NCBI GenBank assembly: GCA_016868035.1
Contig: VGID01000016.1
Location: forward strand, 1 to 64,000
Origin: Betaproteobacteria bacterium
Lineage (GTDB): Bacteria; Pseudomonadota; Gammaproteobacteria; Burkholderiales; SG8-41
Direction of reading: 5' to 3'
DNA: 64,000 bases
The translations under genes were made by a program, and so were the position numbers. The notes below the pieces were generated by a model, which saw only the letters and a program-made list of their open reading frames with translations, did not search any database and was not told the origin of the DNA. The stretch's first letter is position 1. Every line of letters begins with the position of its first letter. Shown one piece after another: positions 25,784 through 35,916 of the stretch.

Positions 25784-26758
25784 CTACTGGCGGATGCCGA
25801 GCGCGGTGACGAGCTTGTCGTAGAGTTCGTATTGCTCGCGGATGTACTTCTCCGTTTCCGCGGGCGAGCGGATCGCGGCAACGCCCCCGATGCGGGCATT
25901 GCCCGCCTGCCAGTCCGGGTCCTTGGCGAGCCGGGCGAAGACGTCGGTCCAGCGATCGACGATCGGCTTCGGCAGCCCCTTGGGACCGACGAGCGCGGTC
26001 CATCCGACGATCTTTTCCATGTCGGGGAAGCCCACCTCGCGCGCGCTCGGCGCGTCGGGCATATCCGGGATGCGCACCGGGGTGACGAAGAACGCGCGCA
26101 TCCGGCCCGCCTTCACCTGCGGGATGACCGTGGGCGCGTTGTTGCACGCGAAATCCACGTGGCCACCGAGAACGGCGGTCGTGACCTCGCCGCCGCTCTT
26201 GTAGTGGATGCCGACCGCGTGGTCCTTGGTGAGCTTCGCGAGCGTCATTAAGTACTGCGCGGCCATGTTCTGGCTGGTGGCGATCCCCGAGGTCGCGAAG
26301 TTGAGCTTGCCCGGGTGGGTGCGGATCGTGTTGATGAGGTCCGCGGCGGTCTTGTGCGGAGAATCGCTCCGCACGAAGCAGACGTAGGGATTCAACTCGA
26401 TCATCGAGAGCATCGTGAACTCGTTCCACTTGTACGGCAGCTTCGTGTCGAGCGCGGGAAGGATGGCGTGCGTCGCGATGCGCGCGACGAGCAGCGTGTA
26501 GCCGTCCGGCGTCGCGTTTTTCACCATCGTCGCGGCGATCGCGCCCGAGGCGCCGACGCGGTTCACGGGCACGATCGGCACGTTGTTGAGGTACTTCGAG
26601 GCGGCCTGCCCCACGTTGCGGCCCGAGAGGTCCGAATCCCCGCCTGCCCCGAACGGGATGACGAACTGGATCGGCCGCGCCGGATAGGCCTGCGCGAACG
26701 CCGCCGCGGAGAACAGCATCAGAACCGCCGCCACAATCGAATGTTGCATGGTCGTCAT
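25784..26758 (-). CDS. Tripartite tricarboxylate transporter substrate-binding protein (Bug/TctC)
   Basis: MTTMQHSIVAAVLMLFSAAAFAQAYPARPIQFVIPFGAGGDSDLSGR. Confidence 0.9.
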   Translation of the reverse strand: MTTMQHSIVAAVLMLFSAAAFAQAYPARPIQFVIPFGAGGDSDLSGRNVGQAASKYLNNVPIVPVNRVGASGAIAATMVKNATPDGYTLLVARIATHAILPALDTKLPYKWNEFTMLSMIELNPYVCFVRSDSPHKTAADLINTIRTHPGKLNFATSGIATSQNMAAQYLMTLAKLTKDHAVGIHYKSGGEVTTAVLGGHVDFACNNAPTVIPQVKAGRMRAFFVTPVRIPDMPDAPSAREVGFPDMEKIVGWTALVGPKGLPKPIVDRWTDVFARLAKDPDWQAGNARIGGVAAIRSPAETEKYIREQYELYDKLVTALGIRQ

Positions 26759-26858
26759 CCTCCCTGTTTGGAACGTTTCGGGCTCGGGCGCGCGCTCGGG
26801 ACGGAATATCGAACCGCGGCCGGCACCGTCCCCGGATTTCCCGTCGTTCTTCTGCGCG

Positions 26859-29537
26859 CTAGCGCTCCCACGGATGCGCGTCCGCCGGCGCGATGCCGTA
26901 GCGCGTGATCGCATCCGCGACCGCCGAAGCGGGGATTTTCTCCTCATCCACGAGCGCGCGCAAGGCCGCCAGCACGATGTGCTGCGCGCTCACCCCGAAG
27001 AAGTTGCGCAGCCGCTCGCGAGTGTCGCTGCGGCCGTAGCCGTCGGTGCCGAGCGCGACGAAACGGCGTGCCACCCACGGCCGGATCAGGTCAGGTAGCG
27101 CGCGCACATAATCGCTCGCGGCGACGATCGGGCCGCGGGTAGGTGCAAGGCACTGCTCGACCCAGCTTGCGCGCGGGTCCTCGGTGTGGAACCGGCTCCA
27201 CCGCTCCGCTTCCATGCCATCGCGCTGCAGCTGCGTGTAGCTCGTCACGCTCCATACGTTCGCCGGGACGCCCCAGTCGCGCTCGAGCAGCCGCGCCGCC
27301 GCGATCGCCTCCTGCAGGATGGTCCCGCTGCCGAGCAGCTGGACACCCGCCTGCCCGCGCTCCTCGAGCAGATACATGCCGTTGAGGATGCCCTCCTCGG
27401 CGCCGGCCGGCAGCGCCGGCTGCGCGTAGTTCTCGTTCATCGCCGTGATGTAGTAGAAGACGTCCTCCTGCGCGTCCAGCATGCGGCGCACGCCGTCGTG
27501 CAGGATCACCGCGAGCTCGTAGCCGAAGCACGGGTCGTAGGCGCGGCAGTTCGGCACGGTCGAGGCGACGAGGTGGCTCGAGCCGTCCTGGTGCTGCAGG
27601 CCCTCGCCCGAGAGCGTGGTGCGGCCCGCGGTCGCGCCGAGGAGAAAACCCCGGCAGCGGGCGTCGCCCGCCGCCCAGATGAAGTCGCCCACGCGCTGGA
27701 AGCCGAATACCGAGTAGAAGATGTAGAACGGCAGCATCGGCACGCCGTGCACGCTGTAGCTCGTCGCGGCCGCGATCCACGAGGACATGGCGCCCGCCTC
27801 GTTGATGCCCTCCTCCAGGATCTGCCCTTCCTTCGATTCCTTGTAGTAGAGGAGCTCGTCGCGGTCCTCGGGCTCGTAGAGCTGGCCGACCGAGGAATAG
27901 ATCGCCACCTGGCGGAACAGCGACTGCATGCCGAAGGTGCGCGCCTCGTCCGCGACGATCGGCACCACGCGCTTGCCGATGTTCGCGTCCTTCAGCAGCT
28001 GCGAGAGCAGCCGCACAAACGCCATGGTGGTGGATTCCTCGCGTCCCTTCGAGCCCTCCAGGATCGCTCGCGCGAAGCCGGAGAGTTCCGGCGCGGCAAG
28101 CTTCGGCGCCTCGACCGAGCGCACGGGCACGAAGCCGCCCAGCTTCTCCCGGTGCGCGTGCAGGTACTTGAGCTCCGGGCTGTCCGCCGCGGGCCGGAAG
28201 AAGCGCAAATGCACCACGTCCTCGTCAGCAAGCGGCAGCGCGAAGCGGTCCCGGAACGATGTGAGCGCCTCGTCGTCGAGCTTCTTCTGCTGGTGGGTGC
28301 CCATGCGGCCCTGGCCCCAGTGACCCATGCCGTAACCCTTCTTGGTCTGCGCGAGGATCACCGTCGGCTGCCCCTTGTGGTTCACCGCGGCAGAGTACGC
28401 GGCATAAATCTTCACCGGATCGTGCCCGCCGCGGTGCAGCCGGTCGATGTCCTCGTCCGAGAGATGCGCCACGATCGCCTGCAGCTCGGGGTACTTGTTG
28501 AAGAAATGCTCGCGGTTGAACCGCCCGTCGGTCGCCGCGTACTTCTGGAACTCCCCGTCCACCGTCTCGTGCAGGCGCTTGAGGATCACGTTGTCCTCGT
28601 CGCGCGCGAAGAGCGGATCCCAGTCCGAGCCCCACATGAGCTTGACCACGTTCCACCCGGCGCCGGCGAACAGGCCCTCGAGCTCCTGCACGATGGAGCC
28701 GTTGCCGCGCACCGGCCCGTCGAGCCGCTGCAAGTTGCAGTTCACGACGAAGATCAGGTTGTCGAGCGCTTCGCGCGCGGCGAGCGAGAGTCCCGCGAGC
28801 GACTCCGGCTCCTCCATCTCGCCGTCGCCCACGAACGCCCATACCTTGCGGCCCGCGGTATCGAGGATTCCGCGGTTCTGGAGATAGCGCATGAAGCGCG
28901 CCTGGTAGATCGCGGTGATCGGGCCGGTTCCCATGGAGGCGTTGGGAAACTGCCAGAAATCCGGCATCAGATAGGGGTGGCAGTACGAGCTCAGCCCCGC
29001 GCCGCCGGTCTCGCGGCGGTAGTTCGCGAGCTGCGCCTCGGTGAGCCGCCCCTCGAGAAACGCGCGCGCGTACACGCCGGGAGAGGCGTGCGGCTGGAAG
29101 TAAACCAGGTCGCCGGCCCGTCCGGCGCGGAAGAAGTGGTTGAACCCGACTTCGAACAGCTCGGCGACCGAGGCGTAAGTGGCGATGTGCCCGCCGAGCT
29201 CCGGGGACTCGCGGTTCGCTCGCACGACCATCGCGAGCGCGTTCCACCGCACGATCGCGATGATGCGGCTCTCGAGCTCGAGGTTGCCGGGATACTGCGG
29301 CTGCCCGGACAGCGGGATGGTGTTGCAGTACGGCGTGTTGAGCACCGGGGGCAGCGGCACGCGCCGCGCGCGCGCGCGGTCGAGCAGCTTGCGCAGGAGG
29401 AAATTCGCGCGCTCGCGTCCCTCGGCCTCGATGACCGCGTCGAAGGCATCGAGCCACTCCCGCGTCTCGCCGGGGTCGAGGTCCTGCGGCAGCGCGCGCC
29501 AGAAGCCGGAGAATGAAAAATCCGAAAGGTCGGTCAT
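26859..29537 (-). CDS. aceE: Pyruvate dehydrogenase E1 (AceE-type homodimeric); could be an alpha-ketobutyrate dehydrogenase E1 (MdeB-like)
   Basis: 892 aa; NTIPLSGQPQYPGN, GAGLSSYCHPYLMPDFWQFPNASMGTGPI, VGDGEMEEPES. Confidence 0.9.
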   Translation of the reverse strand: MTDLSDFSFSGFWRALPQDLDPGETREWLDAFDAVIEAEGRERANFLLRKLLDRARARRVPLPPVLNTPYCNTIPLSGQPQYPGNLELESRIIAIVRWNALAMVVRANRESPELGGHIATYASVAELFEVGFNHFFRAGRAGDLVYFQPHASPGVYARAFLEGRLTEAQLANYRRETGGAGLSSYCHPYLMPDFWQFPNASMGTGPITAIYQARFMRYLQNRGILDTAGRKVWAFVGDGEMEEPESLAGLSLAAREALDNLIFVVNCNLQRLDGPVRGNGSIVQELEGLFAGAGWNVVKLMWGSDWDPLFARDEDNVILKRLHETVDGEFQKYAATDGRFNREHFFNKYPELQAIVAHLSDEDIDRLHRGGHDPVKIYAAYSAAVNHKGQPTVILAQTKKGYGMGHWGQGRMGTHQQKKLDDEALTSFRDRFALPLADEDVVHLRFFRPAADSPELKYLHAHREKLGGFVPVRSVEAPKLAAPELSGFARAILEGSKGREESTTMAFVRLLSQLLKDANIGKRVVPIVADEARTFGMQSLFRQVAIYSSVGQLYEPEDRDELLYYKESKEGQILEEGINEAGAMSSWIAAATSYSVHGVPMLPFYIFYSVFGFQRVGDFIWAAGDARCRGFLLGATAGRTTLSGEGLQHQDGSSHLVASTVPNCRAYDPCFGYELAVILHDGVRRMLDAQEDVFYYITAMNENYAQPALPAGAEEGILNGMYLLEERGQAGVQLLGSGTILQEAIAAARLLERDWGVPANVWSVTSYTQLQRDGMEAERWSRFHTEDPRASWVEQCLAPTRGPIVAASDYVRALPDLIRPWVARRFVALGTDGYGRSDTRERLRNFFGVSAQHIVLAALRALVDEEKIPASAVADAITRYGIAPADAHPWER

Positions 29538-29705
29538 GATGCCTCCAGAAACGAAGCGGCGCCCGGTTCGCGGGCGGCGCGACGGCGCAACCGCCGTCCG
29601 GACTTCATGCTAGCGCGGCGGTCCCGGCACGTGGTTTCGTTTCTGGTTGCCGGAACCGGTGGAAACAGTATATTCTGCTGCGTTACTCCACTCTAGAGAT
29701 AGAAC

Positions 29706-30278
29706 ATGCTGACAAATACCACCGATTCGACAGATTGGAAGATACTCGGCGTGCTGCAGGACCATGCGCGCATCTCGAACGTGGAGCTCGCGCGCGCGGT
29801 CCATCTCTCCGCCTCGCCCTGCCTGAACCGCGTGCGCGCCCTCGAGCGCAGCGGCATCATCAGCCGCTACGTGACGCTGCTCGATCCGGCGAGGATCGGG
29901 CTCACGGTGACGGTGTTCATCCAGGTGAGCCTGGAGAAGCAGGTGCAAACGGCGCTCGGCACCTTCGAGCGCGCGGTGCTGGGGCGCGATGAGGTGATGG
30001 AATGCTACCTGATGACCGGGGACGCCGATTATCTGCTGCGCGTGGTGGTCGCGGATGTCCCGGCGCTCGAGCGCTTCATCGTGGACTTCCTCGCGCGCAT
30101 CCCCGGCGTGGGCAACATCAAGTCGAGCTTCTCGCTGAAGCAGGTGAAGTACAAGACCGCGCTGCCGCTGCCGCAAGCTGCCGCCGGCAAGTCCGCGCGG
30201 CCGGCCCCCGGGACTAAGAAACGGTATCAAAGGGCCGAAAACCTCGAAACCGCAGATGAACGCAAACCAGAGCCGTGA
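29706..30278 (+). CDS. Lrp/AsnC-family transcriptional regulator
   Basis: 190 aa; [49 protein letters not shown]-terminal residues ([13 protein letters not shown]) are encoded by repeat module. Confidence 0.9.
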   Translation: MLTNTTDSTDWKILGVLQDHARISNVELARAVHLSASPCLNRVRALERSGIISRYVTLLDPARIGLTVTVFIQVSLEKQVQTALGTFERAVLGRDEVMECYLMTGDADYLLRVVVADVPALERFIVDFLARIPGVGNIKSSFSLKQVKYKTALPLPQAAAGKSARPAPGTKKRYQRAENLETADERKPEP

Positions 30279-30386
30279 ATAGTGAATGGTGAATCGAAAA
30301 GTCCAAGATACGCCCCTGGCGGAGCCAACTGTCTCACGATTCGCGATTTACGTTTCACGAATCCGATCGGCGTGTATCGGCGGTAA
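30247..30386. repeat. Two-layer nested inverted repeat module
   Basis: Outer AAACCGCAGATGAACGCAAA / GATCGGCGTGTATCGGCGGT; inner GTGAATAGTGAATGGTGAATCG / CACGATTCGCGATTTACGTTTCACGAATCCG. Confidence 0.75.
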
Positions 30387-30481
30387 AAAATTTTTGCCTG
30401 CGAGCATTTCGCCGCGCGGTCAGTGGGCCCCGACGCCGGACTCCGCGACGACGGGTCGCCAGCGCTCGCGCTTGCTTACGA

Positions 30482-31552
30482 TCAAGCGCTCCGCGGGCGC
30501 AAATATTTCATGCGGTCGGCCGAGCGTACATTGAGCTGGCGCACCGCCTTGTTGTGCAGCACGTGCAGGACCACCTCGGCGCCGGCCTCTCCGCTCCCCC
30601 ACAAGCGCTGATAGAACTCGCTCTGGCGGGCGATCGCCTGGCCGCCGACGCCGAGGATGATGTCGCCGCGGTTCAGTCCGGCTCTCGCCGCGGGCGATTC
30701 GGGAAGCACGCGCGTCACCACCACGTGTCCCTGGATTTCCTCGGAATAGACGCCGAGCCAGGGCCGCGCCGGGCCGCGGCGCTGGCCGCTGGCGAGGAGG
30801 TCGTCGATCAGCGGCTTGAGCAGCTCCACCGGCACGAACATGTTCCCCGGAAATGCCGCGCCGACTTCGAGCGCATCGCTCACCCAGAGCGAGCCCACTC
30901 CGACGAGCTTGCCCTCGGCATCGAAGAGTCCGGCGCCGCTGTGCTCGAAGCGCGGCGGGGCGGTAAAGATCCCGCCCTCGATCATGTATTCCCACCAGCC
31001 GGTGAAGCGCCGGCGCGACACGACGCACGCGCGCGAGGTGCCGCCGGCCCCGCCGTGCGCCACCACGAGCACGGTGGCCAGCTCGCGCAGCGCGCCGGAG
31101 TCGCCCATCTCCACCGGGCGACAAGACAGGCCGGCACGCACCAGTCCGAAGCCGGTCGCGTGGTCATAGCCCACGACACTCGCCGGGAGCACCTGCCCGT
31201 CGCCTGCGACCACCAGGATCGAGCCGGCCTCGAGGATGAGATATCCGATCGTGAGGATCAGGCCCTTGTCGTCGATTACCACGCCGGTGCCCTCGCGCTC
31301 GGCGCCCAGATGCTCGGCGGTGCGCGCGTCCGGCACCGCCTTGATGCTGAGCTTCACGATGGCTTCGGGGGAAACGGCGTCGGCACCCACGTCCGGAACG
31401 GGTACGTGCGATGCGCGCCAGGCAGACAGCGCGGCTGCGAAGAAGGAGACAGTCACGGCGGTACGGAGTCTCGGCACGGGCGGGCGCGCTGCCGGAATGC
31501 AGCCCCGCCGGGCTATTGAGGCTATGGTATCGGGGCCCCCGCGAGGGGGCAA
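30482..31552 (-). CDS. HtrA/DegP-like trypsin-fold protein with C-terminal PDZ domain, apparently lacking the catalytic His
   Basis: EGTGVVIDDKGLILTIGYLILEA (His position substituted), PDZ: RPWLGVYSEEIQGHVVVTRVLPESPAARAGLNRGDIILGVGGQAI. Confidence 0.75.
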   Translation of the reverse strand: MPPRGGPDTIASIARRGCIPAARPPVPRLRTAVTVSFFAAALSAWRASHVPVPDVGADAVSPEAIVKLSIKAVPDARTAEHLGAEREGTGVVIDDKGLILTIGYLILEAGSILVVAGDGQVLPASVVGYDHATGFGLVRAGLSCRPVEMGDSGALRELATVLVVAHGGAGGTSRACVVSRRRFTGWWEYMIEGGIFTAPPRFEHSGAGLFDAEGKLVGVGSLWVSDALEVGAAFPGNMFVPVELLKPLIDDLLASGQRRGPARPWLGVYSEEIQGHVVVTRVLPESPAARAGLNRGDIILGVGGQAIARQSEFYQRLWGSGEAGAEVVLHVLHNKAVRQLNVRSADRMKYLRPRSA

Positions 31553-31577
31553 CAGATGCCGGGGGCAATCCGCCCGC

Positions 31578-32141
31578 TCAGGCGGGCGGCTGGTAGCGCA
31601 CGCCGATGATCTCGATCTCGGCTTCCCCGGCCGGAGTGGCCAGCGTCACGACATCGCCGGAGCGCTTCTTCATGAGCGCGCGCGCGATGGGCGAGAGCCA
31701 GCTCACGTGGCCGCGCTTCGCGTCCACCTCGTCCACCCCGACGATAATGATGGTGCGCTCCTCGCCCCCGCCCCTCACGTAGGCGTAGGTCACGGTCGCC
31801 CCGAAGAAGATCTGGTCCGAGGTTCCGCGGCGCGCCGGATCCACCACTTCGGCGGCGTCGAGACGCTTGTTGAGGTAATGGATCCGCCGGTCGATTTCAC
31901 GCAACCGTTTCTTGCCATAGATGTAATCGCCGTTCTCGGAGCGGTCGCCGTTGGATGCCGCCCACGCGATAACCTTCACGAGATCGGGGCGCTCGACATC
32001 GAGCAGGCGCGTGAGCTCGGACTTGAGCCGCGTGTATCCCTGCGCCGTGATGTAGTTTTTTACGTCCTGCGCGGCCCGCTCGGACGCGGACGCGCTCGTG
32101 CGTCCATTACGACTACGCGTGGCTGTTGCGGACTTTCCCAT
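31578..32141 (-). CDS. greB: Transcription elongation factor GreB
   Basis: ITAQGYTRLKSELTRLLDVERPDLVKVIAWAASNGDRSENGDYIYGKKRLREIDRRIHYLNKRL. Confidence 0.93.
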   Translation of the reverse strand: MGKSATATRSRNGRTSASASERAAQDVKNYITAQGYTRLKSELTRLLDVERPDLVKVIAWAASNGDRSENGDYIYGKKRLREIDRRIHYLNKRLDAAEVVDPARRGTSDQIFFGATVTYAYVRGGGEERTIIIVGVDEVDAKRGHVSWLSPIARALMKKRSGDVVTLATPAGEAEIEIIGVRYQPPA

Positions 32142-32313
32142 GGGATGGTGCGGAGCGTCGGATAACGTGAGCCGCATAGTATAGCAAAAACAAGACATTA
32201 CTGGCGCTATCTCGTTACACGTCGAGTATGCGCCTCCGGAACCGATGGTTATTGTGGCTCCTGATTTCATATTGTAAAATTTGCCTCCTAAAAACGCGAA
32301 AAATGGTCGTCCT

Positions 32314-33081
32314 GTGACACAAAAAGGCCCGAAATCCTCGATCCAGGTCATCGACCGCATGATGAGCCTGCTCGAGACGCTGTCCCGGCACGGCGCGCCG
32401 GTCAATCTCAAGCAGCTCGCGGCGGAAACCCGGCTCCACCCCTCGACCGCGCACCGTATCCTTGCGGTGATGGTGGAGAACCGCCTGGTGGACCGCATCG
32501 AGCCCGGCACCTACCGGCTTGGCATCCGCCTGCTCGAGCTGGGCAACCTCGTCAAGTCGCGCATCAGCGTGCGCCAGGAGGCGCTGCCCCACATGCACTC
32601 GTTGCATCAGGAACTGCACGAGACGGTGAATCTCTCGGTGCGCCACGACGACGAGGTCGTCTACATCGAGCGCACCGCGGACAGCAACACCATGATGCGG
32701 GTGGTGCAGATCATCGGCGCACGCGCGCCGCTGCACATCACGGCGGTGGGCAAGATCTTCCTCGCCCAGGATGGGGTCGAGAAAACCGCCGAGTACGTGC
32801 AGCGAACCGGCCTGCCGAAGTATACCGAGCACACACTAACCGAGCCCGATAGCCTCGCCAAAGAGCTCGACCGGGTCCGCCAGCAGGGCTACGCCTACGA
32901 CAACGAAGAGGCCGAGCGGGGCGTCTCGTGCATCGGTGCAGGCATCTACAACGACGAGGGCGTCCTGGTCGCTGGGCTTTCGGTGTCGGCCCCCTCGGAC
33001 CGGCTCGACCGCGCGTGGGCCGCACAGGTGCGGAAAACCGCCGACAAGATTTCGCGCGCGATCGGCTACCCGGGCCGTTGA
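32314..33081 (+). CDS. IclR-family transcriptional regulator
   Basis: KSSIQVIDRMMSLLETLSRHGAPVNLKQLAAETRLHPSTAHRILAVM; GTG start at 32314 (TTG at 32281 also possible). Confidence 0.92.
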   Translation: MTQKGPKSSIQVIDRMMSLLETLSRHGAPVNLKQLAAETRLHPSTAHRILAVMVENRLVDRIEPGTYRLGIRLLELGNLVKSRISVRQEALPHMHSLHQELHETVNLSVRHDDEVVYIERTADSNTMMRVVQIIGARAPLHITAVGKIFLAQDGVEKTAEYVQRTGLPKYTEHTLTEPDSLAKELDRVRQQGYAYDNEEAERGVSCIGAGIYNDEGVLVAGLSVSAPSDRLDRAWAAQVRKTADKISRAIGYPGR

Positions 33082-33120
33082 CTGCGTGAGCCGTGATTCG
33101 TGAGTCGTGACTCGAGGCGG
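33082..33120. repeat. Single-arm heptad module following the iclR stop
   Basis: CTGCGTGAGCCGTGATTCGTGAGTCGTGACTCGAGGCGG. Confidence 0.65.
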
Positions 33121-33139
33121 TCTCAAAATCCAAAATAGA

Positions 33140-33299
33140 TTAACCGCAGATAATCGCCGATACACGCCGATCAAGCCACGGTGAGGCGTGAACGGTAAGC
33201 AGTAAGCCATACATACCTGAGAATGACGTTCTCCTCCTTACCGCTTGCCGCTCACTGCCTGCCGCATTCATCTGCGTCCATCTGCGTTCATCGGCGGTT
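33140..33299. repeat. Two-layer nested inverted repeat module
   Basis: Outer TTAACCGCAGATAATCGCCGATACACGCCGATCAA / TCATCTGCGTCCATCTGCGTTCATCGGCGGTT; inner GTGAGGCGTGAACGGTAAGCAGTAAGC / TTACCGCTTGCCGCTCACTGCCTGCC. Confidence 0.88.
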
Positions 33300-33305
33300 C
33301 CGCTG

Positions 33306-34796
33306 ATGCTCGACCAGCCCTTCGTTTTCCTCGATCTCGAGACCACCGGCGCCCATCCGGCATGGGACCGCGTCACCGAAGTGGGCCTGCTCGAGGTCGA
33401 CCGCGGCCGGTGCGCCGGAGAATGGTCCTCCCTCGTCAATCCCGGGCGCAGCATCCCGCCGGCGATCCAGGCTCTGAACGGCATCACCAACGAGATGGTC
33501 GCGCTCGCCCCGGCATTTCCCGAGATCGCCGACGAGCTCTATGCGCATCTCGACGGCAAGGTGCTGGTGGCCCACAACGCGCGCTTCGACTACGGGTTTC
33601 TCCGGCAGGAATTCCGGCGCGCGGGGCTGCGCTACAACGCGCGCGTGCTGTGCACCGTCAAGCTCTCGCGCAAGCTCTATCCGGAGGAGGCGCGCCACAA
33701 CCTGGACGCCCTGATGCTGCGCCACGGCCTCGCGTGCGAGGCACGCCATCGAGCGCTCGGCGACGCGCGCGTGCTGTGGCAGCTCGTGCAGGCGTGGCGC
33801 GAAAGCCGCGGCCCCGATGCCATCGAGTCCGCCGCCAGCGCGCTGCTCGCGCGGCCGAGCCTGCCCGCGGGGCTCACCGCCGAGGCGCTCGACGAGATAC
33901 CGGAGGCGCCGGGCGTGTATTTGTTCTACGGGGAAAACGGCGTCGTGCTCTACGTCGGCAAGAGCACCAACCTGCGCACGCGAGTGATGGCACACTTCGC
34001 GGCAGACCACCGCGACGCAAAGGACATGAAGATCGTGCGGCAGGTAAAACGCGTGGACTGGATCGAGACCGTCGGCGAGCTCGGCGCGCTGATCGAGGAA
34101 GCGCGGCTCGTGAAGCGCCTTGCGCCGGTCTACAACCGCAGGCTGCGGCACGCCGCCGAATTGTGCGCCTGGCACTGGCGGGCGGATTGGTCGGAGAGCG
34201 CGCCGGACTCGGACTCGCGCAGCGTGGAGCGGGAAGGCGCGCAGGCCGCCGACAGGATGGCCTCCCGGGGCCGCGATGTTCCGATCAGAGGCGGCGCGCC
34301 GCAACTGGTGAGCGCGTGCGAGCTCGATGTGTCGCGCTTCGGAGATCTCTACGGCCTATACCGGTCGCGCAGCGCGGCGCTCGAGGCATTGTGCGAGCTG
34401 GCGGGCGCGCACGGGCTGTGCCCGCTGCTGCTAGGCCTGGACAAGGGCCGCGCGCCGTGCTTCGCGCACCAGATCCGGCGCTGCCGCGGCGCGTGCATCG
34501 GCAAGGAAACCCGCGCCGCCCACGCCGCTCGCCTCGCGCAGGCGCTCGCCCGGCTCAGGATGCGGCCGTGGCCGTTCAAGGGCCGCATCGGCGTGCGCGT
34601 GGCGGGCGAGGAGGATGGCACGCTGATCGTGCTGGACCGCTGGTGCTATCTCGGCACGGTGCGCTCGGAGCAGGAACTCCACGAGCTCGGCGCGCCGTCC
34701 GGCCCGCCTGCCTTCGACCTCGACACCTACCGCGTACTCACGCGTTTTTTCTCGAGCGCGCGCCGCGGCTATACGGTGCTCGAGCTGCCCGTCTGA
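33306..34796 (+). CDS. DEDD 3'-5' exonuclease fused to GIY-YIG (UvrC/Cho-like) nuclease domain
   Basis: FVFLDLETTGAHPAWDRVTEVGLLEVD; VAHNARFDYGFL; GVYLFYGENGVVLYVGKSTNLRTRVMAHF. Confidence 0.9.
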   Translation: MLDQPFVFLDLETTGAHPAWDRVTEVGLLEVDRGRCAGEWSSLVNPGRSIPPAIQALNGITNEMVALAPAFPEIADELYAHLDGKVLVAHNARFDYGFLRQEFRRAGLRYNARVLCTVKLSRKLYPEEARHNLDALMLRHGLACEARHRALGDARVLWQLVQAWRESRGPDAIESAASALLARPSLPAGLTAEALDEIPEAPGVYLFYGENGVVLYVGKSTNLRTRVMAHFAADHRDAKDMKIVRQVKRVDWIETVGELGALIEEARLVKRLAPVYNRRLRHAAELCAWHWRADWSESAPDSDSRSVEREGAQAADRMASRGRDVPIRGGAPQLVSACELDVSRFGDLYGLYRSRSAALEALCELAGAHGLCPLLLGLDKGRAPCFAHQIRRCRGACIGKETRAAHAARLAQALARLRMRPWPFKGRIGVRVAGEEDGTLIVLDRWCYLGTVRSEQELHELGAPSGPPAFDLDTYRVLTRFFSSARRGYTVLELPV

Positions 34797-34886
34797 CTGG
34801 AGCGGCGTAGCCCGCGACGGGTGACTCGTGACTGGCGAGGCGTGTAAAGTAACCCGCGCGACAATCATGCCCAGAGGAGATCCATC

Positions 34887-35855
34887 ATGACCGCCGCCTT
34901 CCGCTACGCGCTGGCACTTGTTTTCGTGATCCTGCCTGCCACCGCGGTGCTCGCACAGGCCTACCCCGCGAAGCCGGTGCGCATGATCATCCCCTTTCCC
35001 CCGGGCGGGCCGACCGATCTCATGGGCCGGATGGCAGCCGACCGTCTGAGCAAGGCGTGGAACGTGCAGGTGGTGCCCGACAACCGCGGTGGCGCCGGTG
35101 GCAACATCGGGACAGAGCTGTGCGCGAAGTCTCCTCCCGACGGCTACACGATCTGCATGCTGACGGTGGCGCAGACCATTTCGCCCAGCATCTACAAGAA
35201 GCTCGGATACGATCCGCTCCGGGATTTCGCGCACGTGACCCTGATGGCGGTGCTGCCCAGCCTGCTCACCACGCATCCCACGCTGCCGGTGAAGAACGTG
35301 AGGGAGCTCGCCGCGCTCGCCAAATCGCGCCCCGGGCAGCTGACCTACGCCTCGACCGGCAACGGCACCAGCCCCCACATGCTGATGGAGATGTTCAAGC
35401 ACCTGGCGGGGCTTGACATGGTGCACGTGCCCTACAAGGGCCAGGCGCCCTCGGTGGTGGACCAGCTCTCGGGCCAGGTGCAGCTCGCGTTCAACACCGC
35501 GGTCACCGTATTGCCGCAGGTGAAAGCGGGCAAGTTGAAGCCGATCGCGGTCTCGACGAGAGAGCGGTTTCCGCCGATGCCGGAACTGCAGACAGTGGAG
35601 GAAGGCGGAGTGAAGGGGTTCGACGGCAGTTCGTGGCAATCGGTGGTGATGCCCGCCGGCACCCCGCGCGAGATCGTCGCCAAGGTCTACCAGGAGCTCG
35701 CCGGCATGCTCAAGGCTGCCGAGACCCGCGAGAGGTTTCTGGCGCAGGGCGCGCTCGCCTCCGGGATTCCGCCGGATGAATTCCTCGCATTCATCAAGCG
35801 CGAACTCGAGAAGTGGGCGCGCGTGGCGAAGGCGGCCAACGTGACGGTCGACTGA
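34887..35855 (+). CDS. Tripartite tricarboxylate transporter substrate-binding protein (Bug/TctC)
   Basis: MTAAFRYALALVFVILPATAVLAQAYPAKPVRMIIPFPPGGPTDLMGR. Confidence 0.93.
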   Translation: MTAAFRYALALVFVILPATAVLAQAYPAKPVRMIIPFPPGGPTDLMGRMAADRLSKAWNVQVVPDNRGGAGGNIGTELCAKSPPDGYTICMLTVAQTISPSIYKKLGYDPLRDFAHVTLMAVLPSLLTTHPTLPVKNVRELAALAKSRPGQLTYASTGNGTSPHMLMEMFKHLAGLDMVHVPYKGQAPSVVDQLSGQVQLAFNTAVTVLPQVKAGKLKPIAVSTRERFPPMPELQTVEEGGVKGFDGSSWQSVVMPAGTPREIVAKVYQELAGMLKAAETRERFLAQGALASGIPPDEFLAFIKRELEKWARVAKAANVTVD

Positions 35856-35916
35856 CCGCCGACTCTTTCGACGGGCGGCCGTCCGCTCGATCGGGACATC
35901 CACCCGCCCGCGCGGC

